From contig JAKPEO010000003.1 of NCBI GenBank assembly GCA_029551925.1, positions 1-55,394 of the forward strand: a stretch of 55,394 nt of DNA, written 5' to 3'. Position 1 is the stretch's first letter. The number at the start of each line of letters is the position of its first letter. Under the pieces are notes generated by a model. It was not told the DNA's origin. It made no database searches and saw nothing but the letters and a program-made list of their open reading frames with translations. This document shows, piece after piece, positions 9,467 to 19,591 of the stretch. A program made the translations under genes and the position numbers. The stretch comes from a bacterium. Its GTDB lineage: Bacteria; JAGOBX01.

Positions 9467-9487
9467 TTTTTTTTAAAGGAAGAAAAT

Positions 9488-9973
9488 ATGAAAAATACAA
9501 TTATCTATCCGGGCACATTTGACCCTATTACTTACGGACATATTGATATAATTCATCGCGCTGCTAATATATTTGAAAAAGTTATTATCGGCATAATCGA
9601 GAGTCCGCTAAAAACAAATTTTTGGTTTTCTATTGGCGAGCGCAGAGAAATGGTAGAATTAGCGATTAAAGATTTTAAAAATGTCAGAGTGCAAACATTC
9701 AATGGATTATTAGTAGATTTTGCGAAATCGCTTGGTGTGAATTTAGTAGTGCGCGGCTTGCGCGCAATAACAGATTTTGAATATGAATTTCAGATGGCGT
9801 TGACCAACAAAAAACTCGAAGATGAAATCGAAACAATTTTTATGATGACAAATGAAAAGTATTCATATTTAAGTTCGAGCGTAGTCAAAGAAATCAGTAA
9901 ATTTGGCGGAGATATAAGTCAGTTTGTCCCGGAGTTTGTCGCTGATAGAGTATTCAAAAAACTTCAAAAATGA
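9488..9973 (+). CDS. coaD: Phosphopantetheine adenylyltransferase
   Basis: CoaD adenylates 4'-phosphopantetheine to dephospho-CoA, the penultimate step of CoA synthesis. The 161-residue length is normal. The nucleotidyltransferase signature YPGTFDPITYGHIDII contains the TxGH motif. The family segments VRGLRAITDFEYEFQMA and YSYLSSSVVKEI, including the distal SSS phosphate-binding turn, are intact. An AAAGGAAG ribosome site precedes the ATG, and the stop overlaps the start of fmt by four bases (ATGA), which indicates translational coupling. Confidence 0.96.
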   Translation: MKNTIIYPGTFDPITYGHIDIIHRAANIFEKVIIGIIESPLKTNFWFSIGERREMVELAIKDFKNVRVQTFNGLLVDFAKSLGVNLVVRGLRAITDFEYEFQMALTNKKLEDEIETIFMMTNEKYSYLSSSVVKEISKFGGDISQFVPEFVADRVFKKLQK

Positions 9974-10947
9974 AAATAGTTTTTTGCGGATTAATCGGGC
10001 AAGGCACAAGTTCGCTTGAACATCTAATAAATGCCGGCATTGAAGTAGCATTAGTTATTACTGAACCGGCGGAAGAGAATACTATTCTAAAAAAAAAATT
10101 AGAGACAATAGATAATTTATCAAAGCATTCTTTGCGCGAGTATATAAAATATAATCGCATAAAAGATTTATGCGCTAAAAATAAAATTGAATATATTGAA
10201 GTAGCGAATAAATCTGAATTAATTGTGCTGAAAGAAAAAATAAAAACTTATAATCCTGAAATATTAGCCGCATCGACATTTCATTTAAAGATACCTGCTG
10301 AAATATTGGAATTATTTAGATATGCAATAAATGTGCATCCTTCGCTATTGCCAAAATATCGCGGCGCTTCGCCGATTATGTGGGCGCTTGTTAATAACGA
10401 AAAACTAACGGGCGTATCAGTTCATTTAATAACTGACGAATACGATGCTGGAGATATAATAGACCAGATACAAATTCCAATAGACAGCGAAGACACAGCG
10501 GCGACATTATCAGCGCGGATATTTGACATCTATGCGCCGGAAATATTAATCCGCGTGCTGACGAATATTAAATTAAGTCGAATAACGCCAAAAAAACAAA
10601 ATACAGCGGAAGCAAGTTATTTTAGAAAATATACGATAGACGATAGTTTTATAGATTTTGAAAAAATGGAAGCGCAAAAAATTTGTAGAATTGTGAAAGC
10701 CGGAAATTACTATTATCCGGCACATTTTAATTTAGGCGAGGAAATAATCATAATCTGGAACGCTGAATTTATTGACAGAGATTTTGACGGCTTTGCTGCC
10801 GGCGAAATAGTGGGAATCGCGGAAGATAATAATGGTTTGATTGTGCAGACATTAAAAAAATCAGTAAATATTAAGGTATTACAAAAAAATCTGCCGACTA
10901 TTGCTCCGTTAATTTTCGGCAGGCAATTGCTGGAATTGGTAAAATGA
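9970..10947 (+). CDS. fmt: Methionyl-tRNA formyltransferase
   Basis: This 325-residue protein has the formyltransferase catalytic triad: Asn and His in INVHPSLLPKYRG and Asp in DEYDAGDII. It also has the conserved GASPIMWALVNNEKLTGVS strand and a C-terminal OB-like domain of about 100 residues, as in Fmt. It would formylate initiator Met-tRNA using 10-formyl-tetrahydrofolate. The N-terminus is divergent: where typical Fmt has a TQPD turn and a PVK-type loop, this one reads TEPAEENTILKKK. A different formyltransferase is therefore possible, but the length, domain order and location after coaD favour Fmt. The stop overlaps the next start by four bases. Confidence 0.85.
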   Translation: MKIVFCGLIGQGTSSLEHLINAGIEVALVITEPAEENTILKKKLETIDNLSKHSLREYIKYNRIKDLCAKNKIEYIEVANKSELIVLKEKIKTYNPEILAASTFHLKIPAEILELFRYAINVHPSLLPKYRGASPIMWALVNNEKLTGVSVHLITDEYDAGDIIDQIQIPIDSEDTAATLSARIFDIYAPEILIRVLTNIKLSRITPKKQNTAEASYFRKYTIDDSFIDFEKMEAQKICRIVKAGNYYYPAHFNLGEEIIIIWNAEFIDRDFDGFAAGEIVGIAEDNNGLIVQTLKKSVNIKVLQKNLPTIAPLIFGRQLLELVK

Positions 10948-12134
10948 TAGTTGTTTGGTATCGCATACTGCATTATTTAAGATTGACATTATTGTTTTTG
11001 CTTATAGCCATTGGAATATATTTTTTGTTTATTCGTGAAATATTATTAACGCCGGATTTGGCAACTATTGAAAATTACAAAACTTCGTATCATTCTGAAA
11101 TATTGGATATTTCTAATACTCGAATGTTTTATTTATACGACAGATATTTCAGATTTAAAACCGATATAAATAAAATTCCTGAAAAGGTCTGGCGATTATT
11201 ATTCAATAAACAATATCTATTAAATTTTCAGCAGAAATTTTATCTTGAAAATGATATTTATTCAAATACTGCTTATGATATTTATTTGAATTATTTAATT
11301 AGACAGATTTATTTTTTAGACGACGGATTTTTTGATAAAATCAAGATTATGAAAATTCGTAAAAAATTAATGACTAATAATTTTGATGCAAAGTCGCTAA
11401 TTATTAATGAATTGCGGTTTAGCAAAGAAATATACGGCTTTGAAACAGCGAGCAGATATTTTTTTAATAAATCAATAGATCAATTGAATGATAATGAATT
11501 AGTTTTCTGTATTGCTAATATAGACTATTATTCTAATGCTGATAATTTACCTGAATATATTTTGTTAGAGCGTTATGCAAACCTTAAAAAATTTATTGAA
11601 ACAAATTCTGATAGCGCTGTAAATACGATTTTCAAATTTTCAGGAAAAGAATTGGCGCTTGATATGCAATTAAATTTAAAAATTAACGAACAGTTATTCA
11701 GCAATATTTCAACTGAATATAAAACTGGCGTGAATCTTGAATTTATTAAATTTTATGTGAACGATTATCTCATTAATCAGCGCAATTATTTAGATTTATT
11801 TGTCGGCGGCTATTCAGTAAAGACAACAGTAGATTTAAATTTTCTTTATCAACTCGAAAAAAAATTGAATATCGACGCGGCTGATAACAGCAATAAAATT
11901 TGTCTTGTATCATATAAAGATGAGAATGACAGTTATTATTTATTGGGCATTATTAATTTGCCGTTCGGATTAGAAATTAATAGCGCAGTCGCAAAATTAG
12001 CGAATGAAATTAAATATAACAACTGTCCTGTGCAATTAGAAATTTTACCGATTGTGCCGCTGACTTATATTGATGTTTACAATCGCAGAAAAACAGGTAT
12101 AATACCAATAGCAAAAATTGATTTTATTAATTGA
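10944..12134 (+). CDS. Membrane-anchored GT51/PBP1-like protein lacking the catalytic glutamate
   Basis: A 396-residue protein with one N-terminal membrane helix (about residues 11-30). The rest follows the order of a class A penicillin-binding protein. A segment like the pre-catalytic strand spans residues 52-85. RKKLMTNNFDAKSLIINEL aligns with the RKI helix region, and YGFETASRYFFNKSIDQLND (164-183) matches the GVEAAARYYFGKSxxDL motif of GT51. LERYANL aligns with the distal AxxR helix, and FIKFYVNDYL then VGGYSVKTTVDLNF match the linker that precedes the transpeptidase domain. The catalytic ED-x-x-F-x-x-H is replaced by a Lys/Asn/Gln-rich stretch near 86-99, the GGSTITQQ loop is missing, and there is no transpeptidase domain. 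I infer a non-catalytic peptidoglycan-associated scaffold or regulator. Confidence 0.6.
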   Translation: MIVVWYRILHYLRLTLLFLLIAIGIYFLFIREILLTPDLATIENYKTSYHSEILDISNTRMFYLYDRYFRFKTDINKIPEKVWRLLFNKQYLLNFQQKFYLENDIYSNTAYDIYLNYLIRQIYFLDDGFFDKIKIMKIRKKLMTNNFDAKSLIINELRFSKEIYGFETASRYFFNKSIDQLNDNELVFCIANIDYYSNADNLPEYILLERYANLKKFIETNSDSAVNTIFKFSGKELALDMQLNLKINEQLFSNISTEYKTGVNLEFIKFYVNDYLINQRNYLDLFVGGYSVKTTVDLNFLYQLEKKLNIDAADNSNKICLVSYKDENDSYYLLGIINLPFGLEINSAVAKLANEIKYNNCPVQLEILPIVPLTYIDVYNRRKTGIIPIAKIDFIN

Positions 12135-12140
12135 TAAATT

Positions 12141-15100
12141 ATGGCTATTATTTGGACTGATGAATTATTAAAATTATTTGAATTTCAAAAAAATTATTGC
12201 ATTCAAGCAGGCGCAGGTAGCGGTAAAACTACGACACTAGTGGAACTCTATCTACGGATATTATTAAACAGCAGAAATACGGATAATCCGCTGCTCCCTG
12301 AAAATATTCTGGCATTGACATTTACTGATAAAGCCGCAACTGAACTGCGTGAACGAATATATTCGAGAATCCAAGAAGAATTAAAAATCTCTGAAAATAA
12401 TCAAGATACTGCAGCATACGATTATCTAAAAAAAATTTCTGATAATTTGCGATTTGCGAAAATAGGGACATTTCATAGTTTTTGTATGCAGTTATTAAAA
12501 CAATATTCTATTGATTACGGTATTTCTCCTGATTTTGAAATTATAGATAATATCGAGGATTTAAAAATAACGGAACTTTTCTTTGAGGAAACATTAAAAA
12601 AAAATTTCGCTGATGATATTGAATATGCCGCTGTTCTATTGCGCGAATTTCGGATAATAAATAATTTTTCAGATAAACTTTTGAAAATTTATGAAAATAT
12701 ACGCAATAAAGGCGTGCATATTGAGACATTATATGAAAATTCTAAAAACTTAATAAATGAAAAGATGCCTGAACAATCAGAAATTATTTGTCAAATAAAT
12801 GAGTGTTTAAACAAAATAAAAAATATTTCAAGCCCTGCTGAGACTATCAAAAAATTTATTGATAATCTAAAAACCTTAAATTTACAAATAACTGAACAGA
12901 TTACAAATTTAGAACTTTTTAAATTATCGGAAATTATCAAAGGCAATTGGGGAAATAATAAATATTTAAAAGATGAATTGAAAGATGCTGTTGATGAACT
13001 AATCAAAATCAGATTTTTTCCAATACTCAATAAAATTACTTATTTAATTGTAAAAATTATTTTTGAAGCGCATAAAAAAATCATTGAATATAAAATAAAT
13101 AATAGCACGATAAATTTTAATGATTTATTAGAATTTGTCGTAGATTTATTAAATAAAAATCAAACAATATTGAATGCCTGCAAAAAACAATATCAAAAAG
13201 TATTAGTTGACGAATTTCAAGATACGAACTATTTGCAGGAAGAACTATTGAAATTATTAGTATTTAACAACGGCATATTGCAAAACAAAAAAATTTGTAT
13301 AGTCGGCGATGTCAAACAATCTATTTATAGATTTCGCGGAGCAGAAGCGCGAATAATGATTGACTGGCAAAATAAAATTTTTAATAATGAAAACTCGGTA
13401 GTTATTTTTCTATCGCAAAATCGCCGGTCTGTCAAGACAATAGTTGACTTTGTAAACGGTTTATTTACTCAAATAATGGCTGGCTCACAAAATGATGGAA
13501 CATTGATAAAATACGACCCGCACCATAAAATGACTAGCGCGCGTGAAGATATACAAAATAATTCCTTCGCTGTGGAATTTATACTTTTAGATTTTAATGG
13601 GGCTAATGCAGTTAATAAAACAAATTGCGATACGGCAGACAATGACGATGCTGACCAAGAACAATTAGACATTACTAATTGTTATTTAGAAGGACTGGCG
13701 CTCGCTAAAAAAATAAATGAGTTAGTGGGAAATTTTTATGTTTTGGATAAACGAACTGATAATTTAAAAAAATGTCAATATAAAGATATTACTGTTTTAC
13801 TGCGTTCTTTTAATAATGTCAAACAATACGAGCAAGCGCTGCGCGAAAAAAATATCCCTTTTTATACAGTTAAAGGTCGCGGATTTTTTGAATGCTATGA
13901 GATTATTGATATTATAAATTTTTTGAAACTTGTTGTTAATCCAAATAATTTTAATATATTAATTGCAGTGCTGCGTTCACCGTTTATGTTTTTATCTGAC
14001 GACCAAATATATTTAATTGTAAAACAATTGCAAGAAAATATCGAAGTGTCAAATTTGTATTTTGATGAGAATTATTTTAGTGAAATAGACAAAAATAGAA
14101 TAAATGATTTTTTCAAGTTTTTAAACTACTATAATCATTGTTTTTCTGAAATGTCAATTGCCGAGTTATTAAGAGTAATTTTTGAGAAATTTGAATATTG
14201 TGAATTTTTGGCTGCGCAGTTTAATGCAGAAAAAAAACTCGCTAATGTAAATAAGTTAATTGATTTAGCAATTGCATATACAAATACCAGAAATATTAAT
14301 AATTTTATAGAATGGCTAGATAAATTAACTGAACAATCATCTTCTGAAAACGAAGCGGAATTAATAGATGAAAATGCAAATGTAGTGAAAATAATGACAG
14401 TTCATCAAAGTAAAGGGTTAGAATTTCCGATTATCATAGTGCCAAATACTAATCGCGGCGCTGTTAATAATAAAGATTTTGTACGATTTTCAAGAACTGA
14501 ATTTTATATTAAATTAAAAAATCTGATTGGCAAAGATTTTAATAATGAAAATTTTGATAAAATTAATATCCACGAAAAAATAGCGGATACTGAAGAAGAA
14601 CACAGAATATTTTATACTGCTTGCACGCGCGCAAGAGACTGTTTGATTCTAATGGCTGTAAGAAATATAAAATATAAGGGTTATAAAGAGACTTATGCTC
14701 AAAAAATAGAAGATTATATAAAAAAATTGAAATCTGAAAAAATAAAATTTTCTGAAATAAAAAAAATGTCCGAATTAGATTTTAATAATGCAGAAACAAA
14801 AGAATTAGAAATCAGCGAAGATATAATAACTAAAAAATTTTTAAAATTACAAGAATTAAAAAAATTAGATTATTTAGAATTAAAAGAATGGGATTTTTCA
14901 GTTGTCGAATTTGCAAAATTTATATTGTCTTGCCAAAATTCTAATAATAATTTTATTGCTGATGATTGGTTGAAATCAGAAAATATCGATGAGATCGCAA
15001 AATTAAAAAATAGCGATATTGCAGATGGTTTATTTGCGCATTTTATCTTAAAAAATTTTGATTTTTATAATAATGCGAATAATAATTTGAATAAGTATTT

Positions 15101-15572
15101 AGATGATTATAACGACAAAAACAATATTTCAAATCCCGCAAAAATTTATGAAAATATTATCGCCGCTGTTGAAACTTTAAAAAATAAATTATCTGATTTT
15201 TATGAATTTGTAATTGAAAAAGAATTGCCGTTTGTGTTGCGGTTGAAAGCCAAAGATTATACGATTAGATTACACGGCGTAATTGATGTATTGTTTTATA
15301 ATGAAAACAAAATTGTGCTGGTTGATTATAAATATTCAACTTTCAAAGAAGAAAATCAGCAGTATAAAATTCAGATGATGATTTATGCTTTAGCGCTATT
15401 TGAGATATTCGGAAAATATCCAGATGAAATTTATATTTGTTATTTATGCGATAATGATAAATTGCGATTATTGAATATTTCAAATGATGATTTAAAAATA
15501 TTCAGCGAAGAAATATTTAGATATTTGAAAGAATATAATAAACTTTTGATTTCCGGCAAGTATGAAAATTAA
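12141..15572 (+). CDS. addA: AddA-type UvrD-family helicase-nuclease
   Basis: A 1143-residue superfamily 1A helicase with a C-terminal nuclease. Walker A is AGAGSGKTTT near residue 24. Motif Ia is LTFTDKAATELRERI, motif Ib TFHSFCMQLL, and Walker B VDEFQDTN near 356. Motif III is VGDVKQSIYRFRGAE, motif IV LSQNRRS, motif V TVHQSKGLEFPII, and motif VI YTACTRARDCL. The end carries a PD-(D/E)XK nuclease core: GVIDVLF, then VLVDYKYS about 20 residues later, then a conserved Gln/Tyr helix. This is the architecture of AddA, which resects double-strand breaks for RecA. No addB partner is adjacent, so it may act alone or with a distant partner. Its last 11 bases overlap recJ. Confidence 0.85.
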   Translation: MAIIWTDELLKLFEFQKNYCIQAGAGSGKTTTLVELYLRILLNSRNTDNPLLPENILALTFTDKAATELRERIYSRIQEELKISENNQDTAAYDYLKKISDNLRFAKIGTFHSFCMQLLKQYSIDYGISPDFEIIDNIEDLKITELFFEETLKKNFADDIEYAAVLLREFRIINNFSDKLLKIYENIRNKGVHIETLYENSKNLINEKMPEQSEIICQINECLNKIKNISSPAETIKKFIDNLKTLNLQITEQITNLELFKLSEIIKGNWGNNKYLKDELKDAVDELIKIRFFPILNKITYLIVKIIFEAHKKIIEYKINNSTINFNDLLEFVVDLLNKNQTILNACKKQYQKVLVDEFQDTNYLQEELLKLLVFNNGILQNKKICIVGDVKQSIYRFRGAEARIMIDWQNKIFNNENSVVIFLSQNRRSVKTIVDFVNGLFTQIMAGSQNDGTLIKYDPHHKMTSAREDIQNNSFAVEFILLDFNGANAVNKTNCDTADNDDADQEQLDITNCYLEGLALAKKINELVGNFYVLDKRTDNLKKCQYKDITVLLRSFNNVKQYEQALREKNIPFYTVKGRGFFECYEIIDIINFLKLVVNPNNFNILIAVLRSPFMFLSDDQIYLIVKQLQENIEVSNLYFDENYFSEIDKNRINDFFKFLNYYNHCFSEMSIAELLRVIFEKFEYCEFLAAQFNAEKKLANVNKLIDLAIAYTNTRNINNFIEWLDKLTEQSSSENEAELIDENANVVKIMTVHQSKGLEFPIIIVPNTNRGAVNNKDFVRFSRTEFYIKLKNLIGKDFNNENFDKINIHEKIADTEEEHRIFYTACTRARDCLILMAVRNIKYKGYKETYAQKIEDYIKKLKSEKIKFSEIKKMSELDFNNAETKELEISEDIITKKFLKLQELKKLDYLELKEWDFSVVEFAKFILSCQNSNNNFIADDWLKSENIDEIAKLKNSDIADGLFAHFILKNFDFYNNANNNLNKYLDDYNDKNNISNPAKIYENIIAAVETLKNKLSDFYEFVIEKELPFVLRLKAKDYTIRLHGVIDVLFYNENKIVLVDYKYSTFKEENQQYKIQMMIYALALFEIFGKYPDEIYICYLCDNDKLRLLNISNDDLKIFSEEIFRYLKEYNKLLISGKYEN

Positions 15573-17319
15573 ACGAAATAATATTGATTTGCATTTAGCA
15601 TATCAAATTTCAATAGATGCTAATCTCCCTCAAAAATTTGTAGAATTATTAATGCATCGCGGCGCTGATACATCTGACAAAATCCGAAAATTTTTATATC
15701 CGCAATTTGAAGATTTGTATAATCCGTTTTTAATGAAAAATATGCTGAAAGCAGTAAAACGCATTGAAACCGCGCTGATGAATAATGAAAAAATTTTGAT
15801 ATTCGGCGATAAAGACACTGACGGCATCACATCAATCGCGATAATTTATAGAACGCTGAAAGGACATAATGCGCGCGTAGAATATATGATTCCAGCGCCC
15901 GACGATGATTATGATATAAGTCCGAAGATTGCAGATTATGCAAAAGAAAATAATATTGCGTTGATAATAACAGTTGACTGCGGAATTTCTGCGTTTGATA
16001 CGGCGGCTAAAATTTCTGAATATAATATTGATTTAATTATTACAGACCATCACGAGCCGCAGGATACTTTGCCGAACGCTTATACTATTTTAAATCCTAA
16101 ACAAATTGATTGTGAATATCCTGATAAAATGCTTGCGGGCTGCGGAGTAGCGCTGAAATTAGCGTCTGCGATTATTTTGTATTTTTCAAGAAATAATTTT
16201 TTTTTTGAGAGCGATGCTGACAATCTAAAAAAAATATCAAGCGCGGAATTATTAAAAAATTATAATTACAAATTATTTTTGCGGAAATATTTGCCGATTG
16301 CGGCAATTGGCTCTATCGCTGATGTTGTGCCGCTCGCTAATGAAAATCGGATAATTACAAAATTGGGCTATGATATTTTAAAAGCAGCGCCGCCGCTATT
16401 TGCAAAAATTTTATTTGAAAAATTAGGAATTGAAAAAATTAGCGGGAATACCATCGGTTTTAAAATCGCGCCATTACTAAACGCAAGCAGAAGAATGAAA
16501 AAAATAAGTTATTCGCTGGATTTTTTATTGACTGACGACAAAGCGCAATTATATGCGCTTTGCGAATATTTGATGGAATTGAACAAACTGCGAAAAATCA
16601 AAACAGACGAATTTTATGAAATAGCAGTAGCAGACGCGGAAACGCAAATTGAAAAAGAAAATACTAATGTTGTTATTTTGAAATATTCTCAATTTGAGCA
16701 CGGCGTTACTGGATTAGTGGCAAATAAACTGCGGGAATTATTTAATTGTCCGATATTTTTATTTGTTGAGGAAGACGGAATATTAGGCGGCGCGGGCCGC
16801 GCTGACGGCAATATTAATTTAGTAGAGACATTGTCAAATTTTAAAGAGTATTTAATAAAATTTGGCGGACATAAATATGCAGTGGGATTAAGTATGACTC
16901 TTGATAATTTTGAAAATTTCAAAAAAGCAATGATTGAATATTTTGCAAAATTTGAAATGATTAGCAAAGACAAAATGATCGAAATAGATACTGATCTGTT
17001 AATCGATGATATTAATTTTGAATTGCTTGATTATTTAAAAATATTAGAGCCGTTTGGCACATTAAATGAAGAACCGATATTTTATTGCGAAAATATGCGG
17101 ATAAAATACGCAAAGGCAATCGGCGCTGATAATAGACATTTAAGTATTACATTGCAGTCATCAGTATTATCTAATTTGAGGGCAGTGCTATGGAATAAAG
17201 GCGATTTAATAAATAAATTAACAACCAACCAAAATATCAGTGCAGTATTTACATTAGAAGAAAATATTTTTCGTAATGTCCGCTATGCTCAATTGAAAAT
17301 AATAGAAATACTGATTTGA
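15562..17319 (+). CDS. recJ: Single-stranded-DNA-specific exonuclease RecJ
   Basis: RecJ is a 5'-3' ssDNA exonuclease used in recombination and mismatch repair. The DHH-superfamily metal motifs are present: FGDKDTDGITS near residue 82, ITVDCG near 137, and TDHHEP near 155. Family segments ILNPKQIDCEYP, LAGCGVALKLA and AIGSIADVVPL follow, and the DHHA1 signature FGGHKYAVGLSM is intact near 433. At 585 residues it is a normal length, with a C-terminal OB-like domain. The start lies inside the end of addA, which together with addA suggests a resection module co-expressed with recR at the front of the same run. Confidence 0.94.
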   Translation: MKIKRNNIDLHLAYQISIDANLPQKFVELLMHRGADTSDKIRKFLYPQFEDLYNPFLMKNMLKAVKRIETALMNNEKILIFGDKDTDGITSIAIIYRTLKGHNARVEYMIPAPDDDYDISPKIADYAKENNIALIITVDCGISAFDTAAKISEYNIDLIITDHHEPQDTLPNAYTILNPKQIDCEYPDKMLAGCGVALKLASAIILYFSRNNFFFESDADNLKKISSAELLKNYNYKLFLRKYLPIAAIGSIADVVPLANENRIITKLGYDILKAAPPLFAKILFEKLGIEKISGNTIGFKIAPLLNASRRMKKISYSLDFLLTDDKAQLYALCEYLMELNKLRKIKTDEFYEIAVADAETQIEKENTNVVILKYSQFEHGVTGLVANKLRELFNCPIFLFVEEDGILGGAGRADGNINLVETLSNFKEYLIKFGGHKYAVGLSMTLDNFENFKKAMIEYFAKFEMISKDKMIEIDTDLLIDDINFELLDYLKILEPFGTLNEEPIFYCENMRIKYAKAIGADNRHLSITLQSSVLSNLRAVLWNKGDLINKLTTNQNISAVFTLEENIFRNVRYAQLKIIEILI

Positions 17320-17341
17320 TAAAATAAGTTTAATCTATTAA

Positions 17342-19591
17342 CTAATTTATTTTATTTTCTAATTCTATTAATAGTTTTTTTATCTCTTCGATATCAAAAG
17401 GCTTTTGGATAAAACCAAAAGCGCCTAAATTTTTTAGATTTTCTATTTCTAATGTTATTTGCCCTGAAATAAAAACAATAGGGATATTTTTATCTATTTT
17501 TTTTAATGCTTGAAAAATATTTTCGCCTTTCATATCAGGCAGCAGCATATCCAAAAATACAATATCAAATTTATTTTCTTGGAATTTTTTTAGACCGTCT
17601 GCGCCTGATGTTGAATATTGAACTTCGCAATTATGATGTTTTAATAATTTAGCAAATAATTCAGCAAATACTTTTTCATCGTCAATAATTAAAATTTTCA
17701 AAGATTTTTGGAAATTTTGACTTGTAATTTTATTGGTTTGTTCAGTTTTTTGGTTATTATTGTTTTCAGGAACAGGCAAATGAATTATAAAGGTCGTGCC
17801 TATACCTTTTTCGCTTTCAACAGTGATTGAACCATTATGATTTTTTATTATACTTTCAGTGACAGTTAACCCTAAACCAGTGCCTTTGAGTCCTAAATTA
17901 TCTTTTGCGTATGCGCCTTTGGTAGTGAAAAACGGCTCGAAGATTCTACTTAAAAATTTATTTTCTATACCTATACCGCTGTCAGAAATTTTTATTTCTA
18001 TATAATTATTTTTATGAACAGTTGAAATGCTAATTACGCCTTTACCTTTTGGCAAAATAGCGTGTCGCGCATTTATAATTAAATTTAAAAATACTTGATG
18101 AAATTGACCTTTGTCAATAAATATTTTTTGTGTGTTTTCATAATTTTTTATTATTTCAATACGATCTAATACAAATTGATTGCTTTGGAATTTTAAAACT
18201 TCATCTATTACATCTTCAATTTTAATTAAGTCTTTTTTTAATTCGCGCGGCTTGGCAAATGCCATAATATTTTTTACAATATCCGAACCGCGTAATGTCG
18301 TATCAATTATAATTTTTGTTAAATCCGGCGTTATTTGATAATTGTCTATTTCTACGACTTGCGCGGCATTATAAATTATTGTTAATATATTATTAAATTC
18401 GTGAGCGATACCTGCCGCTAATCTGCCGATTGCTGATAATTTTTCTGAATGGATGAGTTGTTCGAATAATTTTTTCTTTTCTGTTATATCTTCAATTATC
18501 CCAATAATCCCTATAATTTCGCCTTTTGGATTTTTTATAGGCATTTTTGTTATACTCTGCCAGTGCGTTGCATTATTTAAAATATATTGTTCTTCAAAAT
18601 AATCCGGCATATTAGTTTCAATTATTTTTTTATCGGATCTTTGGTATTTTTCAGCTGTTTCTTTAGGAAAAAAATCAAAATCTGTTTTGCCTATAATTTT
18701 GTATTTTTCGATATTCAATGTATTAGCATAATTATTATTGCAAGACACATATTTTAAATTTTTATCTTTAAAAAATATTTTTTGCGGAAGGTATTCTAAA
18801 AGTGTCTCGTATTTGTTTTCTAATTGCCGTTTTTCATTTTCTAAATTTTTAAAAATTATATTAAATGGCATTATCAATATTTCTTTGATTATTGCCAGAT
18901 AGATAAAGTAATATGAAATTATTTTAAAAAAATGGCCTAATACATTAAAAAAACCGTATATATCTTTGTATAATGTAAAATTTAATTCTGAAATAATAAA
19001 GAAAACAATTGATAATTTTAGATAGCGTATTGAATTTTTATCTAAAAAACTTTGAGTCTGGTTTATGAATAGTAGTGTTATTAGAAGCAAAAAAACAAAC
19101 GAGTATTCTGCATAGATTTTAAAATCTGTAAGTCCTACATTTTCGACAAAACAAACAGGAAAAATTTTGAAATAAATAATAAGATTAAGGAAAATAAATA
19201 AACCGCCGAAAACAAAAAGTAATAAATATTTATTTATTTTTTTACAACAAAAAACAAGAGATACCAGTGTCAATGTTTCGACTAATCTTGCTGCAACCCA
19301 TAATTGCGCAGAGGTATTGGATTTTGCAGTTTTTATAATAGTCATTCCCGGATAAAATAAAAGATGTTGTATGTCTAAAATAGCAGTAAAACAATAGCCT
19401 ACTGCTAATATTAATAAACAATTATTAGTCAGATATTTTTTTGTATGGAAAATAATTAATAGTATTCCAAAAGCAATAAAAATCGTATATCCTTCAGCAA
19501 ACAAATGAAATAATAAAAAATTTTTTTGCGAGAGAATAAACAAGGCGATTAAAAGTATAATATATAAAAATAATTTTGCATATTTCAACAT
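17342..19591 (-). CDS. MASE3-PAS hybrid histidine kinase with C-terminal receiver
   Basis: The N-terminal ~240 residues are a multi-helix membrane sensor of the MASE3 type, with FHLFAEGYTIFIAFG and LDIQHLLFYPGM followed by QLWVAARLVETL. A PAS domain follows (FFKDKNLKYVSCNN through GIIEDITEKK). The HisKA dimerisation helix has the phospho-acceptor histidine in AAGIAHEFNN. HATPase motifs include NLIINARHA, ISDSGIG and GTGLGLTVTESI. A receiver domain at the end has acidic pocket IIDDE, phospho-acceptor FLDMLLPDM and the KPF lysine. The signal is unknown. I chose the ATG at 19591 (749 residues); a TTG at 19621 would add ten residues, and neither has a good ribosome site. It is convergent with recJ, only 22 bases apart, with no visible terminator. 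Confidence 0.88.
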   Translation of the reverse strand: MLKYAKLFLYIILLIALFILSQKNFLLFHLFAEGYTIFIAFGILLIIFHTKKYLTNNCLLILAVGYCFTAILDIQHLLFYPGMTIIKTAKSNTSAQLWVAARLVETLTLVSLVFCCKKINKYLLLFVFGGLFIFLNLIIYFKIFPVCFVENVGLTDFKIYAEYSFVFLLLITLLFINQTQSFLDKNSIRYLKLSIVFFIISELNFTLYKDIYGFFNVLGHFFKIISYYFIYLAIIKEILIMPFNIIFKNLENEKRQLENKYETLLEYLPQKIFFKDKNLKYVSCNNNYANTLNIEKYKIIGKTDFDFFPKETAEKYQRSDKKIIETNMPDYFEEQYILNNATHWQSITKMPIKNPKGEIIGIIGIIEDITEKKKLFEQLIHSEKLSAIGRLAAGIAHEFNNILTIIYNAAQVVEIDNYQITPDLTKIIIDTTLRGSDIVKNIMAFAKPRELKKDLIKIEDVIDEVLKFQSNQFVLDRIEIIKNYENTQKIFIDKGQFHQVFLNLIINARHAILPKGKGVISISTVHKNNYIEIKISDSGIGIENKFLSRIFEPFFTTKGAYAKDNLGLKGTGLGLTVTESIIKNHNGSITVESEKGIGTTFIIHLPVPENNNNQKTEQTNKITSQNFQKSLKILIIDDEKVFAELFAKLLKHHNCEVQYSTSGADGLKKFQENKFDIVFLDMLLPDMKGENIFQALKKIDKNIPIVFISGQITLEIENLKNLGAFGFIQKPFDIEEIKKLLIELENKIN

